This document shows, piece by piece, positions 52,412 through 61,047 of a stretch of 64,000 nt of DNA. Position numbers and translations under genes: made by a program. This DNA is from Flavobacterium sp. N1736. Its GTDB lineage: Bacteria > Bacteroidota > Bacteroidia > Flavobacteriales > Flavobacteriaceae. Every line of letters starts with the position of its first letter. Position 1 is the stretch's first letter. Below the pieces are notes generated by a model. The model did no database searches. It was not told the origin of the DNA and saw only the letters and a list, made by a program, of their open reading frames with translations. The DNA lies in the NCBI RefSeq assembly GCF_025947065.1, contig NZ_CP109994.1, positions 310,001 through 374,000 on the forward strand, written 5' to 3'.

Positions 52412-53896
52412 ATGAAGTATTTATACAAAATAGCCAGCGTACTTTTTTTATTGTTTTTGATTTCATGTAGTGAAGAAAAAATAGGAGATTCTGAATTTGG
52501 TACCGTTACCGGAAGAGTCGTTACGGCAGACACTTTTGAACCTTTAGAAAACGTAAAAGTATTATCGAGCCCGGCAACAAGTACCGTATTTACAGATGCC
52601 GATGGAAAATTCACGATTCCGAATGTAAAAGTAGGCGAATATTCCTTTCAGGCTCAAAAAGACGAATATGTAGCAAAATTTGAAGCCGTAACCATAACAG
52701 CAAATAACACTTCAGAGATTGTTTTTGAACTCTCAAAATCAACAGCAAATAATAAACCGCCAACAGTTCCGGTATTAGTAAATCCCGTTGATAATTCTAC
52801 AGCTCAGGATGTTGCGATAGATTTAACGTGGACAGTTACAGATCCTGATAATGACGAATTAACATATACCGTATCGCTTAGAAATGATAATAACAGCGAA
52901 GTAAAAATGTATGAAGCCGTAAAAGACAAAAAACTAGCCTTGAAAGATCTTTTATTTGGTGTAAAATATTATTGGCAGGTTACGGTAAACGACGGAATAA
53001 ATACGTCGGTTTTAAGCCCAATTGGTGCTTTTACCACAATTTCGTTCCCGGCAACAAGGCATTTGTTTGTAAAAAAAATAAACGATAACAATGTAATTTT
53101 TACTGCCGATGATGCCGGAAAACAATATCAGCTGACAAGTTCAGATAAAAATTCCTGGCGTCCAAGAAGAAACAATCAGTCAAAAAAAATAGCTTTTATA
53201 GCAGCAACCGGTTCTCAAAATGATATTTATACCATGAATTTTGACGGAACAGAAATGAAGCGCATTACAAATTCAGTTCCCATTGCAGGGTTTAATTCAG
53301 ATTATATTGGATATTCCTGGAACGCATCAGGAAATGAATTTATATATCCAAACTTTGATAAACTATACAAAATCAATAGTGACGGCAGCGGTTTAACAAA
53401 AATATTTCAGACACCAAACGGTAAATTTATATCGGAATGCGACTGGAGCGCCGACGGATCTAAAATTGCACTCAAAGTAAATGACGCAAACGGGTATAAT
53501 GCCGAAATTTATGTCATTAATCCGTCAGGAGTAATAACAACAATCATTGTTTCAGGAGAAAACGGAGCAATTGGAGGATTGAACTTTTCCGTAACCGGTT
53601 TAAAATTAGTGTATACAAAAGATATTTCAGGATTTGAAAACGCAGCGTACCGACAATTAGATTCGAGAATTTTTGAATATAATTTTCTAACTTCTGCTTC
53701 TTATCAAATTATCACCGATAAAGCAACAGGAACAAACGATCTTGATGTTAGGTATTCTCCAAACGAATCTGAATTGATTTTTACCAACACATCCAACGAT
53801 GGAATTTCAATAAAAAATACGGTAAAAACTGGTATCGGAGTTGCAAATTCAAGGACTGTGTTGTTTTCAGGAACTTCGATGCCGGATTGGGAATAA
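52412..53896 (+). CDS. Lipoprotein with carboxypeptidase-regulatory-like, Fn3-like and TolB-like propeller domains
   Basis: 494 residues. Lipobox ASVLFLLFLISCSEE. Domains: TVTGRVVTADTFEPLENVKV (carboxypeptidase regulatory-like / CarboxypepD_reg), about 30-105; PPTVPVLVNPVDNSTAQDVA (Fn3-like), about 115-200; then a six- or seven-bladed TolB/WD40-like propeller (SQNDIYTMNFDGTEMKRITN, ISECDWSADGSKIALKVNDA). It lies 63 bases after csgG on the same strand and may be a partner of the curli system at the outer membrane; this is inferred from position. Confidence 0.75.
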   Translation: MKYLYKIASVLFLLFLISCSEEKIGDSEFGTVTGRVVTADTFEPLENVKVLSSPATSTVFTDADGKFTIPNVKVGEYSFQAQKDEYVAKFEAVTITANNTSEIVFELSKSTANNKPPTVPVLVNPVDNSTAQDVAIDLTWTVTDPDNDELTYTVSLRNDNNSEVKMYEAVKDKKLALKDLLFGVKYYWQVTVNDGINTSVLSPIGAFTTISFPATRHLFVKKINDNNVIFTADDAGKQYQLTSSDKNSWRPRRNNQSKKIAFIAATGSQNDIYTMNFDGTEMKRITNSVPIAGFNSDYIGYSWNASGNEFIYPNFDKLYKINSDGSGLTKIFQTPNGKFISECDWSADGSKIALKVNDANGYNAEIYVINPSGVITTIIVSGENGAIGGLNFSVTGLKLVYTKDISGFENAAYRQLDSRIFEYNFLTSASYQIITDKATGTNDLDVRYSPNESELIFTNTSNDGISIKNTVKTGIGVANSRTVLFSGTSMPDWE

Positions 53897-53904
53897 TTTT
53901 TAAT

Positions 53905-53912
53905 TATCTTTG
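53905..53912 (+). promoter_or_regulatory. -7 element of purM
   Basis: TATCTTTG, a TAnnTTTG match 27 bases before the ATG, with a TTG at 53887-53889. It overlaps the end of the lipoprotein gene's untranslated tail, so purM is separate from the curli operon. Confidence 0.55.
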
Positions 53913-53938
53913 CACCACATCAACACAAACTAATTTTC

Positions 53939-55117
53939 ATGAGTTCAGATTCTAGCAAAAGGTACGCACAAAGAGGTGTTTCGGCATCAAAAGAAGACGT
54001 ACACAACGCCATAAAAAATATTGACAAAGGTTTATTCCCACAAGCATTCTGCAAAATTGTTCCTGATTATCTTACTCAGGATTCTGATCATTGCTTAATT
54101 ATGCATGCAGATGGAGCCGGTACAAAATCGTCTTTGGCGTATATGTACTGGAAAGAAACCGGAGACATTTCTGTTTGGAAAGGAATTGCTCAGGATGCTT
54201 TAATCATGAATATCGACGATTTATTATGTGTTGGCGCAACCGATAATATTTTGCTTTCATCCACTATTGGAAGAAATAAAAATCTAATTCCTGCAGAAGT
54301 TATTTCAGCAATTATCAACGGAACCGAAGAATTAATCAACGAACTTAAATCTTTTGGCGTAACGATTCATTCAACCGGAGGAGAAACTGCCGATGTTGGC
54401 GATGTAGTGCGTACCATAATTGTAGATTCAACCGTAACAGCCCGCATGAAACGCAGCGATGTTGTAGATAATGCAAACATTAAAGCCGGTGATGTAATTG
54501 TTGGTTTGGCATCTTTTGGTCAGGCGACTTACGAAAAAAGTTATAATGGCGGAATGGGAAGTAATGGTTTAACATCTGCACGTCATGACGTTTTTAGTAA
54601 ATATTTAGCTAAAAAATATCCTGAAAGTTACGATGCACTTGTTCCCGAAGAATTAATTTATTCAGGTCAGGTAAATTTAACCGATGCCGTAGAAAACAGC
54701 CCAATAAACGCAGGTCAGTTAGTACTTTCTCCAACAAGAACTTACGCACCAATTATCAAGAAAATTTTAGATAAATATACACCAAACGATATTCACGGAA
54801 TGGTGCATTGCAGCGGTGGAGCGCAAACTAAAATTTTACATTTCGTTCAGAATTTACATATTATAAAAGATAATTTATTTCCCGTTCCGCCATTATTTAA
54901 ACTAATTCAGGAACAATCAAAAACCGATTGGAAAGAAATGTATCAGGTTTTCAATTGCGGTCACCGTATGGAAATTTACGTTCCCGAAAATATTGCTCAG
55001 GATATTATTGCGATTTCAAAATCATTCAATGTCGATGCACAAATCGTAGGTAGAGTAGAAGCGGCCGATGCCAAGAAACTGACAATTACCAGCGAATATG
55101 GAACATTCGAGTATTAG
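53939..55117 (+). CDS. purM: AIR synthase (phosphoribosylformylglycinamidine cyclo-ligase)
   Basis: 392 residues, the longer Bacteroidetes type. LIMHADGAGTKSSLAYMYWK, KGIAQDALIMNIDDLLCVGA, HSTGGETADVGDVV and IHGMVHCSGGAQTKILHF match PurM/AIRS motifs. It makes 5-aminoimidazole ribonucleotide in purine synthesis. Cytosolic. Followed by a short tandem repeat. Confidence 0.9.
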   Translation: MSSDSSKRYAQRGVSASKEDVHNAIKNIDKGLFPQAFCKIVPDYLTQDSDHCLIMHADGAGTKSSLAYMYWKETGDISVWKGIAQDALIMNIDDLLCVGATDNILLSSTIGRNKNLIPAEVISAIINGTEELINELKSFGVTIHSTGGETADVGDVVRTIIVDSTVTARMKRSDVVDNANIKAGDVIVGLASFGQATYEKSYNGGMGSNGLTSARHDVFSKYLAKKYPESYDALVPEELIYSGQVNLTDAVENSPINAGQLVLSPTRTYAPIIKKILDKYTPNDIHGMVHCSGGAQTKILHFVQNLHIIKDNLFPVPPLFKLIQEQSKTDWKEMYQVFNCGHRMEIYVPENIAQDIIAISKSFNVDAQIVGRVEAADAKKLTITSEYGTFEY

Positions 55118-55124
55118 TCTTTTG

Positions 55125-55165
55125 AGTTACAAAGTTACAAAGTTACAAAGTTACAAAGTTACAAA
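55125..55165. repeat. Short tandem repeat (AGTTACAA x 5)
   Basis: Five perfect copies of an 8-base unit directly after purM. Prone to slippage, so copy number may vary between strains. Confidence 0.85.
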
Positions 55166-55222
55166 GGTTTTATCTACTGGAGTTTACGCAGAACTTTTTT
55201 ATTAATAATTAGCTTTTTTTAG

Positions 55223-55300
55223 GAGCTAATCCCGCTATTCGTTACAATCTTTTATCCGCCGCGGCGGACAAAAGGATTTTCACTACTATCGGGGCTAAAA
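55223..55300. repeat. Dispersed palindromic repeat with CCGCCGCGGCGG centre
   Basis: GCTAATCCCGCTATTCGTTA..TCCGCCGCGGCGGA..AAAAGGATTTTCACTACTA..GGGGCTAA. Reverse orientation of the element at 9834-9915. It lies ten bases before the ATG of the next gene, so its hairpin would sit in that leader. Confidence 0.65.
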
Positions 55301-55309
55301 ACACCAGTT

Positions 55310-55666
55310 ATGTACGAATTACTTTTTTGGAGATATTTAGATGAAATTTATTTAAATCATCATGAAGTCTACGAGGCACTTGTTGAAAAAGAAGAAGTTG
55401 AAGGTCTTGAAACACTTCCTGTTCAGGTAATTTTAAATAGAATAGCATCTGTTTTTTCTCAATGGGAAAAAGTCGATGAAAACAGCTGGAAAAATACTTC
55501 AGGAAAAGGAGCTTTTCAGGTAATCACAACTCCGCAAAGTATCAAAATCGATTGTTACGGCACCGAAGGTAAAACCATGAATCAATTGGTTAGTGTAATG
55601 GAAGAATTCAAATGCCCGCTTTATGATCCGCAAATTCCGGAACGTTATGATGAAATGAGTGAATAA
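55310..55666 (+). CDS. Hypothetical protein
   Basis: 118 residues, MYELLFWRYLDEIYLNHHEV. No signal peptide or membrane segment. Acidic; a C-terminal part with strand-helix pattern (GAFQVITTPQSIKIDCYGTE, TMNQLVSVMEEFKCPLYDPQ). Not recognised. The dispersed repeat supplies its immediate upstream region. Confidence 0.6.
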   Translation: MYELLFWRYLDEIYLNHHEVYEALVEKEEVEGLETLPVQVILNRIASVFSQWEKVDENSWKNTSGKGAFQVITTPQSIKIDCYGTEGKTMNQLVSVMEEFKCPLYDPQIPERYDEMSE

Positions 55667-55710
55667 ATTTGTTTCACTAAAAGTGAAATTTTATTGATTA
55701 TTTCAGAATT

Positions 55711-55753
55711 ATAAACATAAAAGCCTCTAATTAATAGAGGCTTTTATGTTTAT
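55711..55753. terminator. Long perfect terminator hairpin
   Basis: ATAAACATAAAAGCCTCTA pairs perfectly over 19 bases with TAGAGGCTTTTATGTTTAT around ATTAA. It ends the 55310-55666 transcript. Confidence 0.85.
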
Positions 55754-55861
55754 AGTCTAAAGGAATAGTGTACTAAATATTCAACTATTTCCAAATAATA
55801 TCGTTTTTCATAATATTTCGTTTTGAAGTATAAATTTACTCTTTTAAATATGACTTTAGTT

Positions 55862-56536
55862 CTAAATAATGTTAAAGTTTTCGCCAGAATCAAAACGCCC
55901 GGCTCTTATAGTATTTTTTACATCAGTATATTTTTGAACATGTACAAGTCTTCTTCCGCTTTTAGAATGTATACAATCAATTTGTAATTCCAGATATTCT
56001 TTTTTTCCATCCCAAAGATTTTCCAAATCTTCATCAATTAACATCTGAACACAATTATTGTGAATTTCTTTATTTTTTCTCCATTTGCCCGGAATATTCT
56101 TAAAGTCATATCTTTTAAGTTTTAGTTCTTTACCACTGAAATTTTTGCCGCTTCCATGAATATAATCTTCTATTAGGAACAGGTTTATAGATATGTTTTC
56201 GATATCTGAATACGTTTTGTTTATAAATTTAAAGTAATATCTTGTTTTACTTTCATTATTAAAAACTTCAACTTCTTTACAAATAATACTGCATGTTTTG
56301 ATATTAGGCTTAAATATTCGAAGAGCCAAATAAAATATTAAACAAGATAACACTCCTGTAAATAAGGCGATTAATAAATCGTACCAAACAGTTTCTCCGA
56401 ATCCCTTTTCTGATGCTATTTCTGCGGCTAATAAAATATTCAAAAATTGTAATTTAAAATAATTGCAATAATACAAATAAAGAAAGAAAAAGCTTATATT
56501 ATATAGAGTAACTTTTAAAGATATTATATTAAACAC
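55862..56536 (-). CDS. Hypothetical membrane protein
   Basis: 224 residues from a GTG at 56534-56536; no ATG is available near the N-terminus, so the start is uncertain. Two hydrophobic stretches (TLYNISFFFLYLYYCNYFKL and YDLLIALFTGVLSCLIFYLA), then a cytosolic or periplasmic strand-rich domain (TKYYFKFINKTYSDIENIS-type) ending SGRRLVHVQKYTDV. No family recognised. Confidence 0.5.
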   Translation of the reverse strand: MFNIISLKVTLYNISFFFLYLYYCNYFKLQFLNILLAAEIASEKGFGETVWYDLLIALFTGVLSCLIFYLALRIFKPNIKTCSIICKEVEVFNNESKTRYYFKFINKTYSDIENISINLFLIEDYIHGSGKNFSGKELKLKRYDFKNIPGKWRKNKEIHNNCVQMLIDEDLENLWDGKKEYLELQIDCIHSKSGRRLVHVQKYTDVKNTIRAGRFDSGENFNII

Positions 56537-56639
56537 GATGAAATTTTCTTCCTTTTAAATTTTTCAAATATCTTTACGACTCTCATCTGAGCTGAAAAAT
56601 AAGATTTTCTTGAACACAATAAACAAAAGATTTAGAATT

Positions 56640-57248
56640 ATGAATACAGATTTCAATTCCAATTTCTCAGATAAGACTATTTTAGAAGACGATTTAGTTT
56701 TATTGCGTCCTTTGCAAGAATCAGATGTCGACAATTTATTAGAAATCTCCATCAACGAACCAGAAACCTGGAAATATTCATTAGTCGGAGCAGAGGGAAA
56801 AGAGAATTTGATTAATTATATTCAATCAGCTATAAAAGCGAGAGAAACCCAAAAGGAATTTCCGTTTATAGTTTTCGATAAAAAATCTCAAAAATATGCA
56901 GGTTCAACACGTTTTTACGATATAAATTTAGAATATAAAACCCTGCAATTAGGATATACTTGGTACGGATCTGCTTTTAGAGGAACCGGACTTAACAAAC
57001 ATTGTAAATTTTTATTACTTCAATTTGCTTTCGAAACCCTCGAATTGGAGCGCGTAGAATTCCGTGCCGATAATAACAACGAACGCAGCATCGCCGCCAT
57101 GAAAAGCATAGGCTGCAAAGTCGAAGGCGTTTTGCGAAGTATTATGCCAACCAGGAATGGAGACATTCGTCGTGATTCTATTGTTTTAAGTATCCTGAAA
57201 AACGAATGGTTTGATGCCGTAAAAGAAAACTTAAAGCAAAAGCTTTAA
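56640..57248 (+). CDS. GNAT N-acetyltransferase (RimJ/RimL-like)
   Basis: 202 residues from ATG 56640 (MNTDFNSNFSDKTILEDDLV); the in-frame ATG at 56610 is less likely. LVLLRPLQESDVDNLLEISI is motif C/D region; LGYTWYGSAFRGTGLNKHCK holds the acetyl-CoA pyrophosphate loop; RVEFRADNNNERSIAAMKSI and GCKVEGVLRSIM are the RimJ/RimL-like tail. Transfers acetyl groups to an amine, possibly ribosomal or small-molecule. Confidence 0.85.
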   Translation: MNTDFNSNFSDKTILEDDLVLLRPLQESDVDNLLEISINEPETWKYSLVGAEGKENLINYIQSAIKARETQKEFPFIVFDKKSQKYAGSTRFYDINLEYKTLQLGYTWYGSAFRGTGLNKHCKFLLLQFAFETLELERVEFRADNNNERSIAAMKSIGCKVEGVLRSIMPTRNGDIRRDSIVLSILKNEWFDAVKENLKQKL

Positions 57249-57259
57249 ATTTAATTCAT

Positions 57260-57880
57260 CTACCCATCTTTTAACAACAACCCTTGTTCCTTTCTTATTT
57301 TTGCCACCAAATTATCAACATACATTTTTATTTTCTGCGGAAGCGAATTCCAATTTTTATCTTTTTTAAAACTTCTACAATAGTCTAAGTCACATTCGAC
57401 AGCACGAATTACATACTTTTGATTTTTGTATACAGTAATAATTTTTACACGTCTTATATCACTATTTTCATCTCTTGTTCCGTAAACAATTACAGGTTCA
57501 ATATAACCATCGCCATCAAGATCTTTGGTACTACAGTATTTTGTCCAGAACCAGATTGTAGTTTCTGCTTGAATATTTTCAGTAAGATCATTAATTCTCC
57601 ATTTTTCAAGAAAACCGCCATGATCGTTCATGCCACAAATCGCCTGAATCTTAGTGTTAAGAATGTCTTTTTTAGAAATGTTATTTTGATTTTCGCACAA
57701 AACCAACTCATAAACTCCGCCTTTATCCTGATATTCATATGCTTTATAAATAGGAAAATCAGACAAACCATCAACTTCACGTTGTTTTATTTGTTCTTTA
57801 TTTAAAATAGAACTGGATACTTTCTGCGAAAAGCTAAAAGAGAAAACTAAAAGAAATAAAAAGAAAAGCAGTTTTTTCAT
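57260..57880 (-). CDS. Secreted protein with DxDGDG motif, unknown function
   Basis: 206 residues, signal peptide MKKLLFFLFLLVFSFSFSQ. KDLDGDGYIEPVIVYGT holds a DxDxDG calcium-binding-type loop as in FG-GAP/EF-hand-like repeats. VDNLVAKIRKEQGLLLKDG is the C-terminus. Similar proteins are labelled as the M949_RS01915 surface-polysaccharide family in Riemerella; I am only moderately sure. It is convergent with the GNAT gene. Confidence 0.55.
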   Translation of the reverse strand: MKKLLFFLFLLVFSFSFSQKVSSSILNKEQIKQREVDGLSDFPIYKAYEYQDKGGVYELVLCENQNNISKKDILNTKIQAICGMNDHGGFLEKWRINDLTENIQAETTIWFWTKYCSTKDLDGDGYIEPVIVYGTRDENSDIRRVKIITVYKNQKYVIRAVECDLDYCRSFKKDKNWNSLPQKIKMYVDNLVAKIRKEQGLLLKDG

Positions 57881-58015
57881 GTGGCGTATAAATTATAGAT
57901 CAAAGATATTCAAAAGCTTTTCAGTTTAAGATTTTTTAAAACTCCATTTTTATTGTAATTTTCTATCGCAAATTCAAATCTTTTGATTTGATGAAATAAT
58001 AATAAAAATCACCAC

Positions 58016-60349
58016 ATGAATATTGTAAATAAAAAAACAATTCTTTTCGGACTATCGGTTCTATTATTTGGTTTTTCGACTAAAACAAACGCACAAAAGA
58101 AAACAGATAATCCCAAAAATCTTATTCAATATGTTGATCCAATGATTGGTACCGCCAAAATGGGACATACATATCCGGGCGCAACAGTTCCGTTTGGAAG
58201 TGTGCAGTTAAGCCCTGAAACAGACACAATTGCCTACGGTTTAAACGGAAAATACAATGGCGAAGTTTACAAATATTGTGCAGGATATCAGTACGAAGAC
58301 AAAACAATTGTAGGTTTTAGCCACACACATTTTAGCGGAACAGGACATTCTGATCTTGGTGATTTCTTAATTATGCCAACAACCGGAAAATTGCAATTGA
58401 ATCCCGGAGTGGCTTCAAAACCGTTATCGGGTTATCGATCAGCGTTTTCTCATGCGACAGAAAAAGCAGAACCTGCTTATTACAGCGTACATCTTGAAGA
58501 TCATAATATTAAAGCTGAACTAACAGCAACAACACGAGTGGGAATGCATCAATATACATTTCCAAAGTCTGACGAAGCGCATATTATTCTGGATTTAACT
58601 TCCGGAATTTACAATTACGATAAAAAGAATGTCTGGACATTTGTTCGTGTAGAAAACGATACTTTAATTACAGGATATCGCCAGACAAATGGCTGGGCAA
58701 GAACCAGAACCGTTTATTTTGCAATGTCTTTTAGCAAACCAATTAAAAGTTACGGACAAGCAGCACAGGAAAAAAGTGTGTACAGAGGTTTTTGGGGAAG
58801 GTTTGATCAGACAAAAAATTTCCCGGAAATGGCAGGTCAAAACTTAAAATTATTTTTTGATTTTAATACCGAAGAAGGAGAAAAAATCAAAATAAAAATG
58901 GCTTTATCGCCTGTAAGTTCTGCCGGAGCGCTTGAGAATATGGAAAAAGAAGTTCCGGGTTGGGATTTCGAAAAAGTAAAAAGGCAAAGTCAGGAAATTT
59001 GGAACAAAGAATTGAACAAAATTCAAATTGAAACCATTCAGAAAGAAGATTTAGTTAATTTTTATACCGCAATGTATCACGCCTTTTTAGGACCAACAGA
59101 ATACATGGATTTAGACGGAAATTATAAAGGTTTAGATATGAATATTCATAAAGCCGAAAATTTTAAAAATTACACAAGTTATTCTCTTTGGGATACTTAC
59201 AGAGCTTTACATCCATTATTTAATATTTTACAGCCAGCCAGAAACTCAGATATGATCAGTTCAATGTTAGCGCATTCAGATCAAAGTGTGCATAAAATGC
59301 TGCCAATCTGGTCGCATTATGCCAATGAAAACTGGTGTATGATTGGGTATCATTCTGTTTCAGTAGTTGCCGATGCAATCGTAAAAGGCAATACCAATTT
59401 TGATCCTGAAAAAGCACTTCAGGCTTGTGTGAACACGGCAAAAGTTCCATATTATGACGGTTTGGAGTATTATATGAAAATGGGATATGTTCCCGAAGAT
59501 AAAAACGGTTCTTCGGTTTCTAAAACGTTAGAATACGCTTATGATGATTGGGCAATTGCTCAGGCAGCCAAGAAATTAGGCAAAACTGAAATCTATAATG
59601 AATTTATCGAAAGATCTAAAAATTATAAAAACGTTTACGATGCCAAAACAGGTTTTATGCGTCCTAAGTTAAATGATGGAACTTTCAAAAAAGAATTTGA
59701 TCCGTTAGACACACACGGACAAGGTTTTATCGAAGGAAATTCATGGAATTACAGTTTATATGTGCCACAAGATCCTGCAGAAATGATTAAAATGATGGGC
59801 GGAAACGACAAATTTAATGTTCGATTAGATTCATTATTCAGCATGCATTTGCCCGATAAATATTTTGAAAATACAGAAGATATTACAAGAGAAGGAATTA
59901 TTGGGAATTATGTACATGGAAATGAACCTTCACATCATGTTGTATATTTATACGATTGGACAAATTCGCCTTGGAAAGCACAAGATAAAATTAGAATGAT
60001 CCTGAAAAAAATGTACAGAAACGGAGCTGACGGTTTAGGCGGAAATGACGATTTTGGACAAATGAGTGCCTGGTATATTTTTAGCAGTTTAGGATTTTAT
60101 CCCGTTGCACCGGGTTCTGATGAATATGCATTGGGAAGTCCGTTGGTTAAAAAAGCTCTTTTTAATTTAGAAAACGGAAAGAATTTTGAAGTCGAAACCG
60201 TAAATCAATCCGATAAAAATGTCTTTGTCAGTAAAGTTTTGTTGAATGGAAAACAATTAGATAAACCTTTCCTAAAACATTCTGATGTAATAAATGGCGG
60301 AAAAATTACTTTTTATATGACTAATAAACCGAATAAGAAAAATTATTAA
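58016..60349 (+). CDS. GH92 family alpha-1,2-mannosidase
   Basis: 777 residues. Signal peptide to KTNAQ. LIQYVDPMIGTAKMGHTYPG is the GH92 start; GFSHTHFSGTGHSDLGDFLI and FIEGNSWNYSLYVPQDPAEM (catalytic Glu region) follow; GNDDFGQMSAWYIFSSLGFY holds the catalytic Asp and calcium site. GH92 enzymes are calcium-dependent exo-mannosidases; this one is probably periplasmic or surface-bound. No SusC/SusD pair lies next to it. Confidence 0.93.
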   Translation: MNIVNKKTILFGLSVLLFGFSTKTNAQKKTDNPKNLIQYVDPMIGTAKMGHTYPGATVPFGSVQLSPETDTIAYGLNGKYNGEVYKYCAGYQYEDKTIVGFSHTHFSGTGHSDLGDFLIMPTTGKLQLNPGVASKPLSGYRSAFSHATEKAEPAYYSVHLEDHNIKAELTATTRVGMHQYTFPKSDEAHIILDLTSGIYNYDKKNVWTFVRVENDTLITGYRQTNGWARTRTVYFAMSFSKPIKSYGQAAQEKSVYRGFWGRFDQTKNFPEMAGQNLKLFFDFNTEEGEKIKIKMALSPVSSAGALENMEKEVPGWDFEKVKRQSQEIWNKELNKIQIETIQKEDLVNFYTAMYHAFLGPTEYMDLDGNYKGLDMNIHKAENFKNYTSYSLWDTYRALHPLFNILQPARNSDMISSMLAHSDQSVHKMLPIWSHYANENWCMIGYHSVSVVADAIVKGNTNFDPEKALQACVNTAKVPYYDGLEYYMKMGYVPEDKNGSSVSKTLEYAYDDWAIAQAAKKLGKTEIYNEFIERSKNYKNVYDAKTGFMRPKLNDGTFKKEFDPLDTHGQGFIEGNSWNYSLYVPQDPAEMIKMMGGNDKFNVRLDSLFSMHLPDKYFENTEDITREGIIGNYVHGNEPSHHVVYLYDWTNSPWKAQDKIRMILKKMYRNGADGLGGNDDFGQMSAWYIFSSLGFYPVAPGSDEYALGSPLVKKALFNLENGKNFEVETVNQSDKNVFVSKVLLNGKQLDKPFLKHSDVINGGKITFYMTNKPNKKNY

Positions 60350-60361
60350 GTTTTACGAGCC

Positions 60362-60394
60362 AAACCTAACAGGTTTTAAAAACCTGTTAGGTTT
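60362..60394 (+). terminator. Terminator of the GH92 gene
   Basis: AAACCTAACAGGTTTT pairs with AAAACCTGTTAGGTTT, then CTTTAT. Confidence 0.8.
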
Positions 60395-60532
60395 CTTTAT
60401 GTTAAGTATTGAGCAGATTTAGAAAATCTTTTTAATTCTTTTAATCTGTGGCAAAAAAAATAATAAAAAAGAATAATAACGAAGTTTGCAAAAACTTCAC
60501 GAAATTTGCATTTCAAATAAAGACAATTAAAT

Positions 60533-60976
60533 ATGAAAGTAAATCTAAAATCAGGAATTGATAAATTGCTTTTCGGAATGAAGCAAAATGATGTTACGGC
60601 AGCTTTAGGAAAACCTGATAAAAATTATAAAGATGAAGATGACAATGTAATTTTTGTGTATAACTCGCATAAAATCAGATTGACATTTTATGAGGAAGAG
60701 GATTTAAAATTAGGATATTTAGTAGCTTCAAGCCCTGAATTAGAAGTTTTTGGTTTTAAATTAATTGGAAGAACAATTGCAGATGTAAAGAAAGATTTCG
60801 CAACAAAAGGAATCACAAAATACAATCAGGAAACTTTTGATACTTTCGAAAACTACTTTAATGAAGATAATTGGTTTATTCTTCAAACTGAATTTGATGA
60901 AGTGGTAAAGTTTGAAATTGGAGCAATTATCAATGATAAAGACGAGTTCGACTGGAAGTTTCCGGTTAAGAAATAA
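60533..60976 (+). CDS. Hypothetical protein
   Basis: 147 residues, MKVNLKSGIDKLLFGMKQND. It starts with a SmpA/OmlA-like pattern (LLFGMKQNDVTAALGKPDKN), then strand pairs (NVIFVYNSHKIRLTFYEEED) and EIGAIINDKDEFDWKFPVKK. No signal peptide. Perhaps an immunity or BamE-like cytosolic protein; function unknown. Own terminator. Confidence 0.6.
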   Translation: MKVNLKSGIDKLLFGMKQNDVTAALGKPDKNYKDEDDNVIFVYNSHKIRLTFYEEEDLKLGYLVASSPELEVFGFKLIGRTIADVKKDFATKGITKYNQETFDTFENYFNEDNWFILQTEFDEVVKFEIGAIINDKDEFDWKFPVKK

Positions 60977-60994
60977 GATGTAAAGATTTGCACA

Positions 60995-61028
60995 AAAAAA
61001 AACCGACAATCACTTGTCGGTTTTTTTT
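60995..61028. terminator. Bidirectional terminator between convergent genes
   Basis: AAAAAAAACCGACA pairs with TGTCGGTTTTTTTT around ATCACT. Confidence 0.85.
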
Positions 61029-61047
61029 GTGTATTGATAAAAAGAAA

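Noticed and set aside
55254..55267. CCGCCGCGGCGG palindrome as a regulator site
   Set aside because: It is the centre of a dispersed repeat also seen in diverged form at 9834-9915.
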